The notes beneath the pieces are model-generated. The model had not been told where the DNA came from. It was given only the letters and a program-made list of their open reading frames with translations, and did not search any database. This document shows positions 39,900 through 48,718 of a stretch of 64,000 nucleotides of DNA, in pieces. Both the position numbers and the translations under genes were made by a program. How positions within the stretch are numbered: the stretch's first letter is position 1; the number at the start of each line of letters is the position of its first letter. The DNA comes from Bordetella ansorpii (GTDB lineage Bacteria; Pseudomonadota; Gammaproteobacteria; Burkholderiales; Burkholderiaceae_B): the NCBI RefSeq assembly GCF_900078315.1, contig NZ_FKBS01000012.1, forward strand, positions 41,460-105,459, read 5' to 3'.

Positions 39900-42023
39900 A
39901 TGGCATCCCGCCAAGCCGCGGCCGACAAACCCGTCGCGGCAACCCGGCCGCGCCGCAAGGCGCCGGTCGAGTCACGCCCCAAGGAAGTCCGCAGCGCGGC
40001 CAGCCTGGTCGAGCGCAAGCTCCAGTCGCTGGGTCTCTACGGCCCCGAAGATTTCCTGCTGCATCTGCCCCTGCGCTACGAGGACGAAACCCGCGTCGTG
40101 CCCATCGGCAGCCTGCGGCCCGGCTACCCCGCACAGGTCGAAGGCGAGGTGCTGCGCTCCGAAGTCATGTATCGCCCACGCCGCCAACTGACGGCCGTGC
40201 TGGCCGACGACAGTGGCGAGTTGCAGTTGCGCTGGCTCAATTTCTACCCCAGCCAGCAAAAACAGCTTGAGAAGGGCCGCCGCCTGCGCGCGCGCGGCGA
40301 CGTGCGCGGCGGCTTGTTCGGCCGCGAAATGGTGCATCCGCGCATGAGCAACGCGGACACCGCGCTGCCCGAGGCCCTCACGCCTGTCTACCCCAGTACC
40401 GATGGCCTGCCGCAGCCCACCTTGCGCCGCGCCGTCACCCAGGCGCTCGAACAGGCGGATCTGGGCGACACGCTGCCCGACAGCGTGCGCGGGCGCTACG
40501 ACCTGATGCCGTTCGAGCCGGCCATCCGCCTGCTGCACGCGCCGCCGCCGGGCGTGTCCGGCCACGAACTGGCCGAACGTGCGCATCCCGCCTGGCGCCG
40601 CATCAAGTTCGACGAACTGCTGGCCCAGCAACTGTCGCTGGCCGCGGCCCGCGCGGGGCGGCGCAGCAAGCGCGCCGACAGGCTGCCCAAGCCTACCCAA
40701 CCGGGCAATCTGGTCGAACGTCTGTACGCCGCCTTGCCGTTCGCGCTGACCGGCGCGCAGCAACGCGTGGTCGACGAGATCGCCATCGATCTCGACCAAC
40801 CGTATCCCATGCACCGCCTGCTGCAGGGCGACGTGGGCAGCGGCAAGACCGTGGTGGCCGCCGTGGCGGCCGCCCAGGCCATTTCCTGTGGGGCGCAGGT
40901 CGCCATGATGGCGCCCACCGAACTGCTGGCCGAGCAGCATTTCCGCAAGCTGGTGTCCTGGCTCGAACCGCTGGGCGTGGGCGTGGCCTGGCTCAGCGGT
41001 AGCCTGCCCGCGAAGGCCCGCCGCGAAGCCGCCGCCGCCGCGGCCGAGGGCTCGGTGGATCTGGTGGTGGGCACGCAGGCGCTGGTGCAGGACCACGTCT
41101 CCTTTCATCGCCTGGGCCTGTCCATCGTCGACGAGCAGCACCGCTTCGGCGTGGGCCAGCGTCTGGCGCTCAGCCGCAAGGGCGAGATCGAGGACGAGCT
41201 GGCCCCGCATCAACTGCACATGAGCGCGACGCCCATTCCGCGCACCCTGGCCATGACGTTCTTCGCCGACCTGGACGTGTCCGTCATCGACGAGTTGCCG
41301 CCGGGCCGCACGCCCGTGGTCACCAAGCTGTTCTCCGACGCGCGGCGCGAGGAAATCATCGGCCACATCGCGCAGGCCGCGCGCCAGGGGCAGCAGGCCT
41401 ACTGGGTCTGTCCGCTGGTGGAGGAGAGCGAGGCGCTGGAATTGCAGACCGCCGTGGACACCTACGAAGGCATGCAGGCCGACCTGCCCGATCTGCGTAT
41501 CGGCCTGGTTCACGGCCGGCTGCCGCAGGCCGATAAGGCCGCGGTGATGCAGGCCTTCCGCGACGGGCAGATCGATCTGCTGGTGGCCACCACCGTCATC
41601 GAAGTCGGCGTGGACGTGCCCAACGCCTCGTTGATGGTGATCGAGCATGCCGAGCGCTTCGGCCTGGCGCAGTTGCATCAGTTGCGCGGGCGGGTCGGGC
41701 GGGGCAGCGCCGAATCCGTTTGCGTGCTGCTCTACCAGATGCCGCTGTCGCAGGTGGCGCGCGAGCGCTTGCGCGCCATGTTCGAGACCAACGACGGCTT
41801 CGAGATCGCGCGCCGCGACCTGGAGCAGCGCGGCCCGGGCGAATTCCTGGGCAAGCGCCAGTCGGGCATGGCGCTGCTGCGCTTCGCCGACCTGGATGCC
41901 GACGCCGAGCTGGCCGAGCAGGCGCGCGACGCCGCCGCGGTGCTGCGGCGCGACCATCCCGACGTGGTCGAGGCCCATCTGGCGCGCTGGATGCGTGGCC
42001 GTGAAGACTTCCTGCGGACCTGA
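39900..42023 (+). CDS. recG: ATP-dependent DNA helicase RecG
   Basis: A 707-residue superfamily 2 helicase. An N-terminal wedge/OB region (about 25-230) is followed by Walker A GDVGSGKT near residue 310, DEQHRFGV (DExH box) near 411, MSATPIPRTLA (motif III), and a C-terminal half with ATTVIEVGVDVPNA, QLRGRVGRG and the TRG-like segment before the end. It regresses stalled forks and migrates branched DNA. The ATG at 39900 gives the family length. oxyR follows after 106 bases on the same strand. Confidence 0.96.
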   Translation: MASRQAAADKPVAATRPRRKAPVESRPKEVRSAASLVERKLQSLGLYGPEDFLLHLPLRYEDETRVVPIGSLRPGYPAQVEGEVLRSEVMYRPRRQLTAVLADDSGELQLRWLNFYPSQQKQLEKGRRLRARGDVRGGLFGREMVHPRMSNADTALPEALTPVYPSTDGLPQPTLRRAVTQALEQADLGDTLPDSVRGRYDLMPFEPAIRLLHAPPPGVSGHELAERAHPAWRRIKFDELLAQQLSLAAARAGRRSKRADRLPKPTQPGNLVERLYAALPFALTGAQQRVVDEIAIDLDQPYPMHRLLQGDVGSGKTVVAAVAAAQAISCGAQVAMMAPTELLAEQHFRKLVSWLEPLGVGVAWLSGSLPAKARREAAAAAAEGSVDLVVGTQALVQDHVSFHRLGLSIVDEQHRFGVGQRLALSRKGEIEDELAPHQLHMSATPIPRTLAMTFFADLDVSVIDELPPGRTPVVTKLFSDARREEIIGHIAQAARQGQQAYWVCPLVEESEALELQTAVDTYEGMQADLPDLRIGLVHGRLPQADKAAVMQAFRDGQIDLLVATTVIEVGVDVPNASLMVIEHAERFGLAQLHQLRGRVGRGSAESVCVLLYQMPLSQVARERLRAMFETNDGFEIARRDLEQRGPGEFLGKRQSGMALLRFADLDADAELAEQARDAAAVLRRDHPDVVEAHLARWMRGREDFLRT

Positions 42024-42129
42024 CCATGCCGACCCCATCCCATCCGCGCAGTCCGAAAGGTAATCCTTCTGCCGTCCGCCGCGTTGGCGGGTGTTGTCGT
42101 TCCACTCTTTTTCCCTGGCGGACCTTGCC

Positions 42130-43077
42130 ATGACCCTCACCGAACTCAAGTACATCGTCGCCGTGGCCCGCGAGCGCCATTTCGGCCGTGCGGCCGAGGC
42201 CTGTTTCGTCAGCCAGCCGACGCTGTCGGTGGCCATCCGCAAGCTCGAGGACGAACTGGGCGTGACGCTGTTCGAACGCGGCGGCAACGAGGTGGGCGTG
42301 ACGCCCATCGGCCAGCGCATCGTCGCGCAGGCGCAGAAGGTGCTGGAGGAAAGCGCCAGCATCAAGGAAATCGCGCGCCAGGGCCATGACCCGCTGGCCG
42401 GGCCGCTGCGCGTGGGCATCATCCACACCATCGGCCCCTATCTGCTGCCGCGCCTGGTGCCCACGCAGATCGAACGCACGCCGCAGATGCCGCTGTTGCT
42501 GCAGGAGAACTTCACCGTGCGCCTGGTCGAGCTGCTGCGCCAGGGCGAGATCGACTGCGCCATCATGGCGCTGCCGCTGCCCGAGGCCGGCCTGGTCACG
42601 CAGCCGCTGTACGACGAACCCTTCCTGGTCGCCGTGCCCCAGGATCACGAATGGGCGAACGCCGAGTCCGTCGACGCCCAGGACCTGAAGCAGCAGACCA
42701 TGCTGCTGCTGGGCAGCGGCCATTGCTTCCGGGATCAGGTGCTGGAGGTCTGTCCCGAGCTGTCGCGTTTCTCGGCGGCCAGCGACGGCATCCAGCGCAC
42801 GTTCGAGGGCTCGTCGCTGGAAACCATCCGGCACATGGTGGCCGCCGGCATCGGGGTGACGGTCCTGCCGGTCACGGCGGTGCCCGAACATCCGCCGGCC
42901 CGCAGCCTGCTGAGCTACGTGCCGTTCACCGGCAAGCCGCCCGAACGCCGCGTGGTGCTGGCCTGGCGCCGCAGCTTTCCGCGCCTGGCCGCCATCGAGG
43001 CGCTGGCCGATGCGGTGTATGCGTGCGGCCTGCCGGGCGTGGCGATGCTGGCGGACGAGGCGCGCAGCGACGCGTAG
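42130..43077 (+). CDS. oxyR: Hydrogen-peroxide-sensing regulator OxyR
   Basis: A 315-residue LysR-type regulator. With the ATG at 42130 (MTLTELKYIVAVARERHFGRAAEACFVSQPTLS), the two peroxide-sensing cysteines fall at Cys199 and Cys208, exactly the E. coli OxyR numbers, within GHCFRDQVLEVC. It activates antioxidant genes when these form a disulfide. A link between recG and oxyR is known in other proteobacteria; here recG is upstream. dps, a classic OxyR target, is encoded about 4 kb downstream. Confidence 0.95.
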   Translation: MTLTELKYIVAVARERHFGRAAEACFVSQPTLSVAIRKLEDELGVTLFERGGNEVGVTPIGQRIVAQAQKVLEESASIKEIARQGHDPLAGPLRVGIIHTIGPYLLPRLVPTQIERTPQMPLLLQENFTVRLVELLRQGEIDCAIMALPLPEAGLVTQPLYDEPFLVAVPQDHEWANAESVDAQDLKQQTMLLLGSGHCFRDQVLEVCPELSRFSAASDGIQRTFEGSSLETIRHMVAAGIGVTVLPVTAVPEHPPARSLLSYVPFTGKPPERRVVLAWRRSFPRLAAIEALADAVYACGLPGVAMLADEARSDA

Positions 43078-43220
43078 GCGTCCCGCGGGCCATCCGGATG
43101 GCTGCTCGAATGGACGGTTCCCGAGCGGGGTGATGCTTTCGTCCGTCCGTATTCTCCGATCTGGCGAGCCATGCCCGTCTGCGCCACAGTGCGATTTCCC
43201 GCTGTTTCGGAAACCGCATC

Positions 43221-44234
43221 ATGCCGCATCGCTCATCAGGAAAGCCGCTCCGCGAGGACTTCGACTCTCCGTGGAAAGAGGCGCTCGAGCGATTCTTGCC
43301 GCAGTCGCTGGCGATATTCGCGCCCGAGCTGCACGACCGTGTCGACTGGAGCCAGCCGCCGGTTTTTCTCGACAAGGAATTCCAGGGCATCGCGCCGGGC
43401 GTGCGGCACCGGCGCCAGGTCGACAAGCTGGCGCGCCTGAAGCTTGCCTGCGGCCGCTATGTCGCGCTGCTGCTGCATGTGGAAGTGGAAAGCCGCCATC
43501 CGTCCGTGGCCATGCGGCGCCTGGCCTCCTTGCGATTGCAGCAGTACGACTATCGAATTCATGATCGCTACGTGCTGCAGCCGGGCATGCAGAGCATCGA
43601 GCCGCCGTCGACAACGGTCTACTCCCTGGTCATATTCACCCGGGGCGCAAGCGGTCCCGATTGGCTGACGGCCGAGCACCAGGCGTTGCAGAACGCGCAG
43701 CCATTGCGATATCAGGCGGTATATCTGGGACGGTGGCTCGCGCGCTGGCGGGACCTGGAAACGCTCGCGCAGGCCAATCCGTTCGCCATGGTCAACATGG
43801 CTCAACTGCTGGCGCATCGGCATCCTCGAGCTGATCGGCTGTCATGCAAGGTCGGACTGGTCCGAAAATTGATCGCGAAAGGTTATGCGCCGGAAGAATC
43901 TATAAGCTTGCTGAGACTGATCGATTGGCTGCTCGCGTTGCCAGCCGCTCAGCAAGAATCCTACGCACGCATGCTGGTGCAGATCGAACAGGAGTCCCGC
44001 ATGGCCTTTGTCATGACCCATGAACGTGTTTTTACCAAGCAAGGCATTGCCATCGGCCTGAAGCGTGGCCAGGCGGCCCTGCTGCAGGACATGATCGAGC
44101 AAAAATTCGGCCCCAGCCCCGACTGGGTGGGCCAACGCCTGGACCAGGCCGATCCCGAACAGCTACGCGCCCTGGGCCGCCGCATCCTGATCGCCGAGTC
44201 GCTCCAGGGCCTGTTCGGCGACGCTGCCGTCTAG
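43221..44234 (+). CDS. Rpn-like/DUF4351 protein, possible transposase-related nuclease
   Basis: A 337-residue protein. The C-terminal 60 residues (LLQDMIEQKFGPSPDWVGQR, ending ILIAESLQGLF) match the DUF4351 pattern common at the ends of Rpn-type (PD-(D/E)XK recombination-promoting nuclease) proteins. The N-terminal half has PPVFLDKEFQGIAP and LLLHVEVESR, which could be the acidic residues of such a nuclease fold, but a full catalytic motif cannot be asserted. It stands alone and abuts proP tail to tail with a nine-base gap. Its base composition from about 43820 looks less G+C-rich than that of recG or oxyR. No terminal inverted repeats were seen. Confidence 0.65.
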   Translation: MPHRSSGKPLREDFDSPWKEALERFLPQSLAIFAPELHDRVDWSQPPVFLDKEFQGIAPGVRHRRQVDKLARLKLACGRYVALLLHVEVESRHPSVAMRRLASLRLQQYDYRIHDRYVLQPGMQSIEPPSTTVYSLVIFTRGASGPDWLTAEHQALQNAQPLRYQAVYLGRWLARWRDLETLAQANPFAMVNMAQLLAHRHPRADRLSCKVGLVRKLIAKGYAPEESISLLRLIDWLLALPAAQQESYARMLVQIEQESRMAFVMTHERVFTKQGIAIGLKRGQAALLQDMIEQKFGPSPDWVGQRLDQADPEQLRALGRRILIAESLQGLFGDAAV

Positions 44235-44243
44235 GACCTGCGA

Positions 44244-45779
44244 TCAGTCGATATCCGGATGCCGATCCGCCAGCCGCTGCCGCTTCTGCTTCAGCGCCTC
44301 CAGCTTCTCTTCCATGTCGGCAATCTCGGCGTCCATGTCCTGCACGCTCTGTTCGATCCGGTCATAGGCCTGTTGCAGCAGGGCCTTCACTTCCGCCTTG
44401 CTGGAGGCGTTGGGCGTGTCGCCACGCAGCGGCCGGTTGGCGGTCTCGGGCATGAAGATCGCCGTGATCAGCCCCACCACCGCCGCGGCCATCAGGTAGT
44501 ACGCGGGCATCATCAGGTTGTCGGTCTCTTCCACGATCCACGCCGCCACGGTAGGCGTCAGGCCCGCGACGATGATGGCCACATTGAAGGACGCCGCCAG
44601 CGCGCTGTAGCGGATGCGGGTGGGAAACAGCGCGGGCAGGGTGGCCGCCATCACCCCGATCATGCAGTTCAGCACGATCGCGATCAGCAGCAGCCCCAGG
44701 AAGATCAGTCCGATGTTGTCGATGCCCACCAGCTTGTAGGCCGGGATGGCAACCAGGAACAGTCCGATGCAGCCCGCCGTGAAGAACGGCTTGCGGCCGA
44801 TCTTGTCGCTGATGAACCCCACCACTGGCTGCACGAACAGCATGCCTACCATGACCACCACGATGATCAGCACGCCGTGCTGCTCCGAGTAGTTCAGGCT
44901 GCCCGACAGGTACGTCGGCATGTAGGTCAGCTGCATGTAATACGTGATGTTGGTCGTCAGCACCATGCCGATGCAGACCAGCAGGGCGCGCCGGTACTTG
45001 GCGAAGATCTCGCGTACCGACACGGTGGGCCGCTCCTGCACGGCGTCGCGGTCTTCCTGCTCCATCTTCTCCAACTGCTGCGTGAAGGCCGGCGTTTCCT
45101 CCGCGGCGTGCCGCAGGTACAGGCCCAGCAGGCCCAGCGGGCCGGCGATGAAGAACGGCGCACGCCAGCCCCAGTCCAGGAAGCTCTGGTCGCTCATCAC
45201 CGCCTGCAGCAGCACCACCAGTCCGGCGCCCAGCACGAAGCCCGCGATCGAGCCGAAATCCAGCCAACTGCCCAGGAACCCGCGTTGGCGGTCGGGCGCG
45301 TACTCGGCCACGAAGATGGCCGCGCCGGTGTATTCGCCGCCCACCGAGAAGCCCTGCGCCAGCTTGCACAGCAGCAGCAACAGCGGCGCCCACAGGCCGA
45401 TGGTTTCATAAGAGGGAATCAGCCCGATGCAGAACGTGCTGATGGCCATGATGATGATGGTCAGCGACAGCACTTTCTGCCGCCCGAACTTGTCGCCCAT
45501 CAGGCCGAAGAATACGCCGCCCAGGGGCCGCACCAGGAAGGGCACCGAGAACGTGCCCAGCGCGGCGATGGTCTGCACGGCCGGCGATGCGTCGGGGAAG
45601 AACACTTTGCCCAAGGCGTGGGCCACGAAGCCGTAGACGCCGAAATCGAACCACTCCATCGCGTTGCCCAGGGCGGCGGCCGTCACGGCTTTCTTGAGCT
45701 TGGTGTTGTCGATGACGGTGACGTCGCCGCTACGCCAGGGGCGCACGGTTTCTTGCAAGGCGGGCGATGTGTCGACCAT
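44244..45779 (-). CDS. proP: MFS transporter of the metabolite:H+ symporter family, ProP-like
   Basis: A 511-residue, twelve-helix transporter. Conserved MHS pieces are NAMEWFDFGVYGF, DKFGRQKVL, QGFSVGGEYTGA and ETPAF. The last 55 residues form a heptad-rich helix (IEQSVQDMDAEIADMEEKLEALKQ), the C-terminal coiled coil typical of osmosensing ProP, which takes up proline and glycine betaine with protons. The start is supported by GGGAG just upstream on the minus strand. The ProP call rests on length and coiled coil; related dicarboxylate symporters remain possible. Confidence 0.82.
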   Translation of the reverse strand: MVDTSPALQETVRPWRSGDVTVIDNTKLKKAVTAAALGNAMEWFDFGVYGFVAHALGKVFFPDASPAVQTIAALGTFSVPFLVRPLGGVFFGLMGDKFGRQKVLSLTIIIMAISTFCIGLIPSYETIGLWAPLLLLLCKLAQGFSVGGEYTGAAIFVAEYAPDRQRGFLGSWLDFGSIAGFVLGAGLVVLLQAVMSDQSFLDWGWRAPFFIAGPLGLLGLYLRHAAEETPAFTQQLEKMEQEDRDAVQERPTVSVREIFAKYRRALLVCIGMVLTTNITYYMQLTYMPTYLSGSLNYSEQHGVLIIVVVMVGMLFVQPVVGFISDKIGRKPFFTAGCIGLFLVAIPAYKLVGIDNIGLIFLGLLLIAIVLNCMIGVMAATLPALFPTRIRYSALAASFNVAIIVAGLTPTVAAWIVEETDNLMMPAYYLMAAAVVGLITAIFMPETANRPLRGDTPNASSKAEVKALLQQAYDRIEQSVQDMDAEIADMEEKLEALKQKRQRLADRHPDID

Positions 45780-45857
45780 GAGAAACTCCCTGGATGCAAC
45801 GCGACTCAGGAATTCTACTGGCGCACGGGCGCTATTTGCCCGTCAAGGTGTGACTTA

Positions 45858-45887
45858 TGCGCATCCAATTAAGGGGCCGGATGCGCA
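45858..45887. promoter_or_regulatory. Long inverted repeat upstream of the proP-like gene
   Basis: TGCGCATCC and GGATGCGCA are perfect 9-base arms around a 12-base spacer containing AATTAAGG. They lie 78 bases upstream of the proP start and next to the porin terminator. No T run follows on either strand, so an operator is more likely than a terminator. Confidence 0.4.
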
Positions 45888-45892
45888 AGCGC

Positions 45893-45933
45893 AAAAAACA
45901 TACGGGGCGGCCAGGCAAGCGCCGCCCCGTATG
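45893..45933 (-). terminator. Intrinsic terminator of the porin gene
   Basis: Read on the minus strand, CATACGGGGCGGC and GCCGCCCCGTATG form a perfect 13-base stem with a nine-base loop, followed by TTTTTT. It starts 12 bases after the porin stop codon. Confidence 0.95.
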
Positions 45934-45945
45934 CCGGGGTCACGA

Positions 45946-47049
45946 TCAGAAGCGGTGCATGATGCCCACGCCGCCCGCCGTGCTCTTCAGCCCGTCGACG
46001 AACGCATAGTCCGTCGCATAAGAACCGTAGGCGTACACGTTGGTGCGCTTGGACAGGTCGTAGGTATAGCCCACGCTGTACGAGTTCATGGTCTCGTCGT
46101 CACCGGTCAACTGGTCGTTGTTCGGGTTGACGTTCTGCCACGAGAAGAAGACGCTGGAGGCCGCGCTCACGGGGACGGTCGCGCCCACCATGTAGGCATT
46201 GGCCTTGAACCCGTCGACATAACGGTTGGTGCCCAGCGCGGAGCTGAAGGGCGTACCCGCGGGCAGGTCCTGGCCGATGAACCAGCCGTCGGTCGTACGT
46301 CCGTAGGCCGCCGCAACCTTCAGCACTTCGAAGTCGTAGCTGGCGCCGATGGCGTACTGGCGCGGCTTGGCGCCGCCCGCGTCCGAGGCGTTGCTGGGGT
46401 TCAGTTGGTCGAAAGTCAGGGTGACGTTCAGCGGGCCGTTCAGGTAGCGCACGCCGGCGGTGATGCCGCGCGCATTGTCCGCCGTGGCGAAGCCGCTTTG
46501 CGAGGCATCGTTGGCGTCCACGTTGAACGAGTAGCCCACGGCGGCCTGGAAGCCGGCGACGGTGGGGGTCTCGTACATGACCACGTTGTCCCAGCGGTTC
46601 GTGTTCGAGGCGCTGAAGCCCAGGCCCAGGTTGGACTGGGTGTAGCTGGTGTAGAACGGGTCGATGTCCGCGAGCCACTTCGACGAGACGCCCACCTGGC
46701 GCCCGAAGTTGACGCGGCCCCAGGCGTCGTTCGCCAGCCCGATCGTGGCCTGGCGGCCGAACAGGCGTCCGCCCTGCGAGCGGTCGCCGGTGCTGGAGTC
46801 GAAGCCGCTTTCCAGCACGAACTCCGCGCGCAGGCCGTCGCCCAGGTCTTCCGCGCCGCGCAGGCCCCAGCGCGAGCCGCCTTCGATGCCGTTGATCATA
46901 CCCAAGCGGCTGGCGTCGTAGCCCGCACCCTTGACCTTGTTGTAGCCGATACCGGTGTCGATAAGTCCATAAAGCGTGACCGACGTATCTGCATGTGCCA
47001 CACCCGCGCAAATCATGGCTAGGGAGGCAGCGAGCAGCGTCTTCTTCAT
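45946..47049 (-). CDS. Gram-negative trimeric porin
   Basis: A 367-residue outer-membrane general porin of the betaproteobacterial type. It has a 20-residue signal peptide (KKTLLAASLAMICAGVAHA) and begins DTSVTLYGLIDTGIGY. It contains SRWGLRGAEDLGDGLRAEFVLESGF and ends in Phe (GIMHRF), the barrel-assembly signal. It forms a diffusion channel for small hydrophilic solutes. It is divergent from dps with 250 bases between, and is followed by a strong terminator. Confidence 0.94.
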   Translation of the reverse strand: MKKTLLAASLAMICAGVAHADTSVTLYGLIDTGIGYNKVKGAGYDASRLGMINGIEGGSRWGLRGAEDLGDGLRAEFVLESGFDSSTGDRSQGGRLFGRQATIGLANDAWGRVNFGRQVGVSSKWLADIDPFYTSYTQSNLGLGFSASNTNRWDNVVMYETPTVAGFQAAVGYSFNVDANDASQSGFATADNARGITAGVRYLNGPLNVTLTFDQLNPSNASDAGGAKPRQYAIGASYDFEVLKVAAAYGRTTDGWFIGQDLPAGTPFSSALGTNRYVDGFKANAYMVGATVPVSAASSVFFSWQNVNPNNDQLTGDDETMNSYSVGYTYDLSKRTNVYAYGSYATDYAFVDGLKSTAGGVGIMHRF

Positions 47050-47147
47050 CTTGGGGGTTCTCCTGAAAGAGGAATTTTTGAAGGGAAAATCCCGGGTCGT
47101 GCCCAGGGTTGTTCCTGTTGGAACGGCCTATATTGCAACAGATTTGC

Positions 47148-47178
47148 GTGATCTTTGCCCAAGACGGGTGATCTTTGC
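47148..47178. promoter_or_regulatory. Direct repeat in the porin-dps intergenic region
   Basis: GTGATCTTTGC occurs twice (47148-47158 and 47168-47178) with a period of exactly 20 bases, about two helical turns. That spacing places both copies on the same face of the DNA, as in tandem binding sites. Which of the two divergent genes it serves, and which regulator binds, is unknown. Confidence 0.45.
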
Positions 47179-47299
47179 AATTCCGGGGGCGCCGAACGCT
47201 TGTTTTTGCCTATCATGGCGATGCATTTATTTCGCCGAATCTGTCCCCCAGCGGTGGTATCCTTCCCCTGTTTCCGTCCCGCTAAGAAGGAGCATTCAC

Positions 47300-47806
47300 A
47301 TGGCAAAGACTTCCAAGAGCACCGCCGCCACCACGGCGCCGCGCATCAACATCGGCATTTCCGACAAGGATCGCGCCGCGGTCGCGGGTGAACTCTCCAA
47401 GCTGCTGGCCGACTCGTACACGCTGTACCTGACGACCCACAACTTCCACTGGAACGTCACCGGCCCGCTGTTCAACACGCTGCACAACATGTTCATGACG
47501 CAGTACACCGAAGAGTGGACCGCGCTGGACAGCATCGCCGAACGCATCCGCGCCCTGGGCCACTACGCGCCGGGCACGTATCGCGAATACGGCAAGCTCA
47601 CGTCCATCGAAGAGCCCAAGACCGTGCCCGAGGCCCTGGAAATGGTCCGCATCCTGGTCGAAGGCAATGAAGCCGTCGCCAAGACCGCGCGCGCCGCCTT
47701 CGACAAGGCTGACGCCGCCAACGACCAGCCCACGGCCGACCTGCTCACGCAGCGCCTGGACGTGCACGAAAAGAATGCGTGGATGCTGCGCAGCCTGCTG
47801 CAGTAA
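47300..47806 (+). CDS. dps: Dps ferritin-like DNA-protecting protein
   Basis: A 168-residue miniferritin. The start at 47300 has AAGGAG at 47287-47292. Ferroxidase residues His50 (FHW), His62 (LH), Asp77 and Glu81 keep the 12-15-4 spacing seen in Listeria Dps (His31, His43, Asp58, Glu62). The N-terminus is Lys/Thr-rich, as in DNA-binding members. It stores iron while consuming peroxide and coats DNA in stress. OxyR control is plausible since oxyR is nearby, but no OxyR site was identified. Confidence 0.95.
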   Translation: MAKTSKSTAATTAPRINIGISDKDRAAVAGELSKLLADSYTLYLTTHNFHWNVTGPLFNTLHNMFMTQYTEEWTALDSIAERIRALGHYAPGTYREYGKLTSIEEPKTVPEALEMVRILVEGNEAVAKTARAAFDKADAANDQPTADLLTQRLDVHEKNAWMLRSLLQ

Positions 47807-47849
47807 ATCCTGCCCGGGCCGCCGCGGTGGCCTGAGTGCGTTCTGATGG

Positions 47850-47879
47850 CGGCCTCCCTGCGCGGAGGCCGTCTTTTTT
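47850..47879 (+). terminator. Intrinsic terminator of dps
   Basis: CGGCCTCC, a six-base loop and GGAGGCCG form a perfect 8-base stem followed by TCTTTTTT, 43 bases past the dps stop codon. Confidence 0.9.
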
Positions 47880-47926
47880 ATCGTGCCTCGGGCCGCAGCG
47901 CGGGCCTGGGCAGAGAGGTCGTCCGC

Positions 47927-48718
47927 ATGAATCCCCTCGATAAACGTGTCACCGGCGTTCCGCGCTGCGTGCTGATCACCGGCGCCTCCGGCGGTATCGG
48001 CGGGGCGCTGGCTGAAGAGTATGCCCACGCCGGCACGGCCACGCTGATCCTGCAGGGCCGCAACACGCAGCGCCTGGATGAGCTGGCAGCCCTGTGCGGC
48101 GGCCTGGGTGCGCGCGTGGTCACCGCGGCGTTCGACGTGCGGGATCATCAGCTTCTGATGGACTGGCTGCGACGCATGGGCGAAGAAGAGGCGCCCGACC
48201 TGGTCATCGCCAATGCGGGCGTCAACATCAACACCGGCCCGGCGCATGAAGGAGAGCAGTGGGACGACATGCACCGCCTGTTCGACGTCAACGTCAAGGC
48301 GGTCATGGCCACGGTTCAGGCATCGCTGCCGGCCATGCGGGCGCGGCGCAGCGGGCAGATCGCCCTGATCAGTTCGCTGGCGGCCTGGCGCGGCCTGCCC
48401 GAGACGCCCAGCTACAGCGCCAGCAAGGCGGCGGTCAAGGCTTATGGAGAGGCCATGCGCGACGGGCTGGCGGGCGAGGGCGTGCGTATCAACGTCGTGA
48501 TGCCTGGGTATGTGGAATCGCAGATGTGCGCGGACATGCCGGGCCCCAAGCCGTTTCTCTGGAAGGCGCCGAAAGCCGCGCGCGTCATCCGCATGGGCTT
48601 GCGTGCCAATCGGGCGCGGATCAGCTTTCCGTTTCCGTTGAATCTGGGCTGCTTCCTGTTGGCCGGTATCCATCCGGCAGTATCAGGGTGGTTCCTGCGC
48701 CGGCTGGGGTATGAATAG
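47927..48718 (+). CDS. Short-chain dehydrogenase/reductase
   Basis: A 263-residue classical SDR. The ATG at 47927 follows AGAGAGG and gives the usual spacing to the cofactor motif TGASGGIG (residues 18-25). NAG (IANAGVN), the catalytic Ser in LISSLAAW, and YSASK (Tyr about 163, Lys about 167) are all present. A C-terminal hydrophobic stretch (LNLGCFLLAGI) may associate with the membrane. The gene begins the polysaccharide region, so a role in sugar or lipid precursor reduction is possible. Its last 98 bases overlap the end of an antisense glycosyltransferase gene. Confidence 0.88.
   Translation: MNPLDKRVTGVPRCVLITGASGGIGGALAEEYAHAGTATLILQGRNTQRLDELAALCGGLGARVVTAAFDVRDHQLLMDWLRRMGEEEAPDLVIANAGVNINTGPAHEGEQWDDMHRLFDVNVKAVMATVQASLPAMRARRSGQIALISSLAAWRGLPETPSYSASKAAVKAYGEAMRDGLAGEGVRINVVMPGYVESQMCADMPGPKPFLWKAPKAARVIRMGLRANRARISFPFPLNLGCFLLAGIHPAVSGWFLRRLGYE

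Noticed and set aside
39972-42431. 819-codon minus-strand open frame opposite recG
   Set aside because: It is codon-aligned antisense to a full-length RecG with all helicase motifs.
43078-44243. Insertion sequence around the Rpn/DUF4351 gene
   Set aside because: No terminal inverted repeats or target-site duplications were seen at the gene edges.
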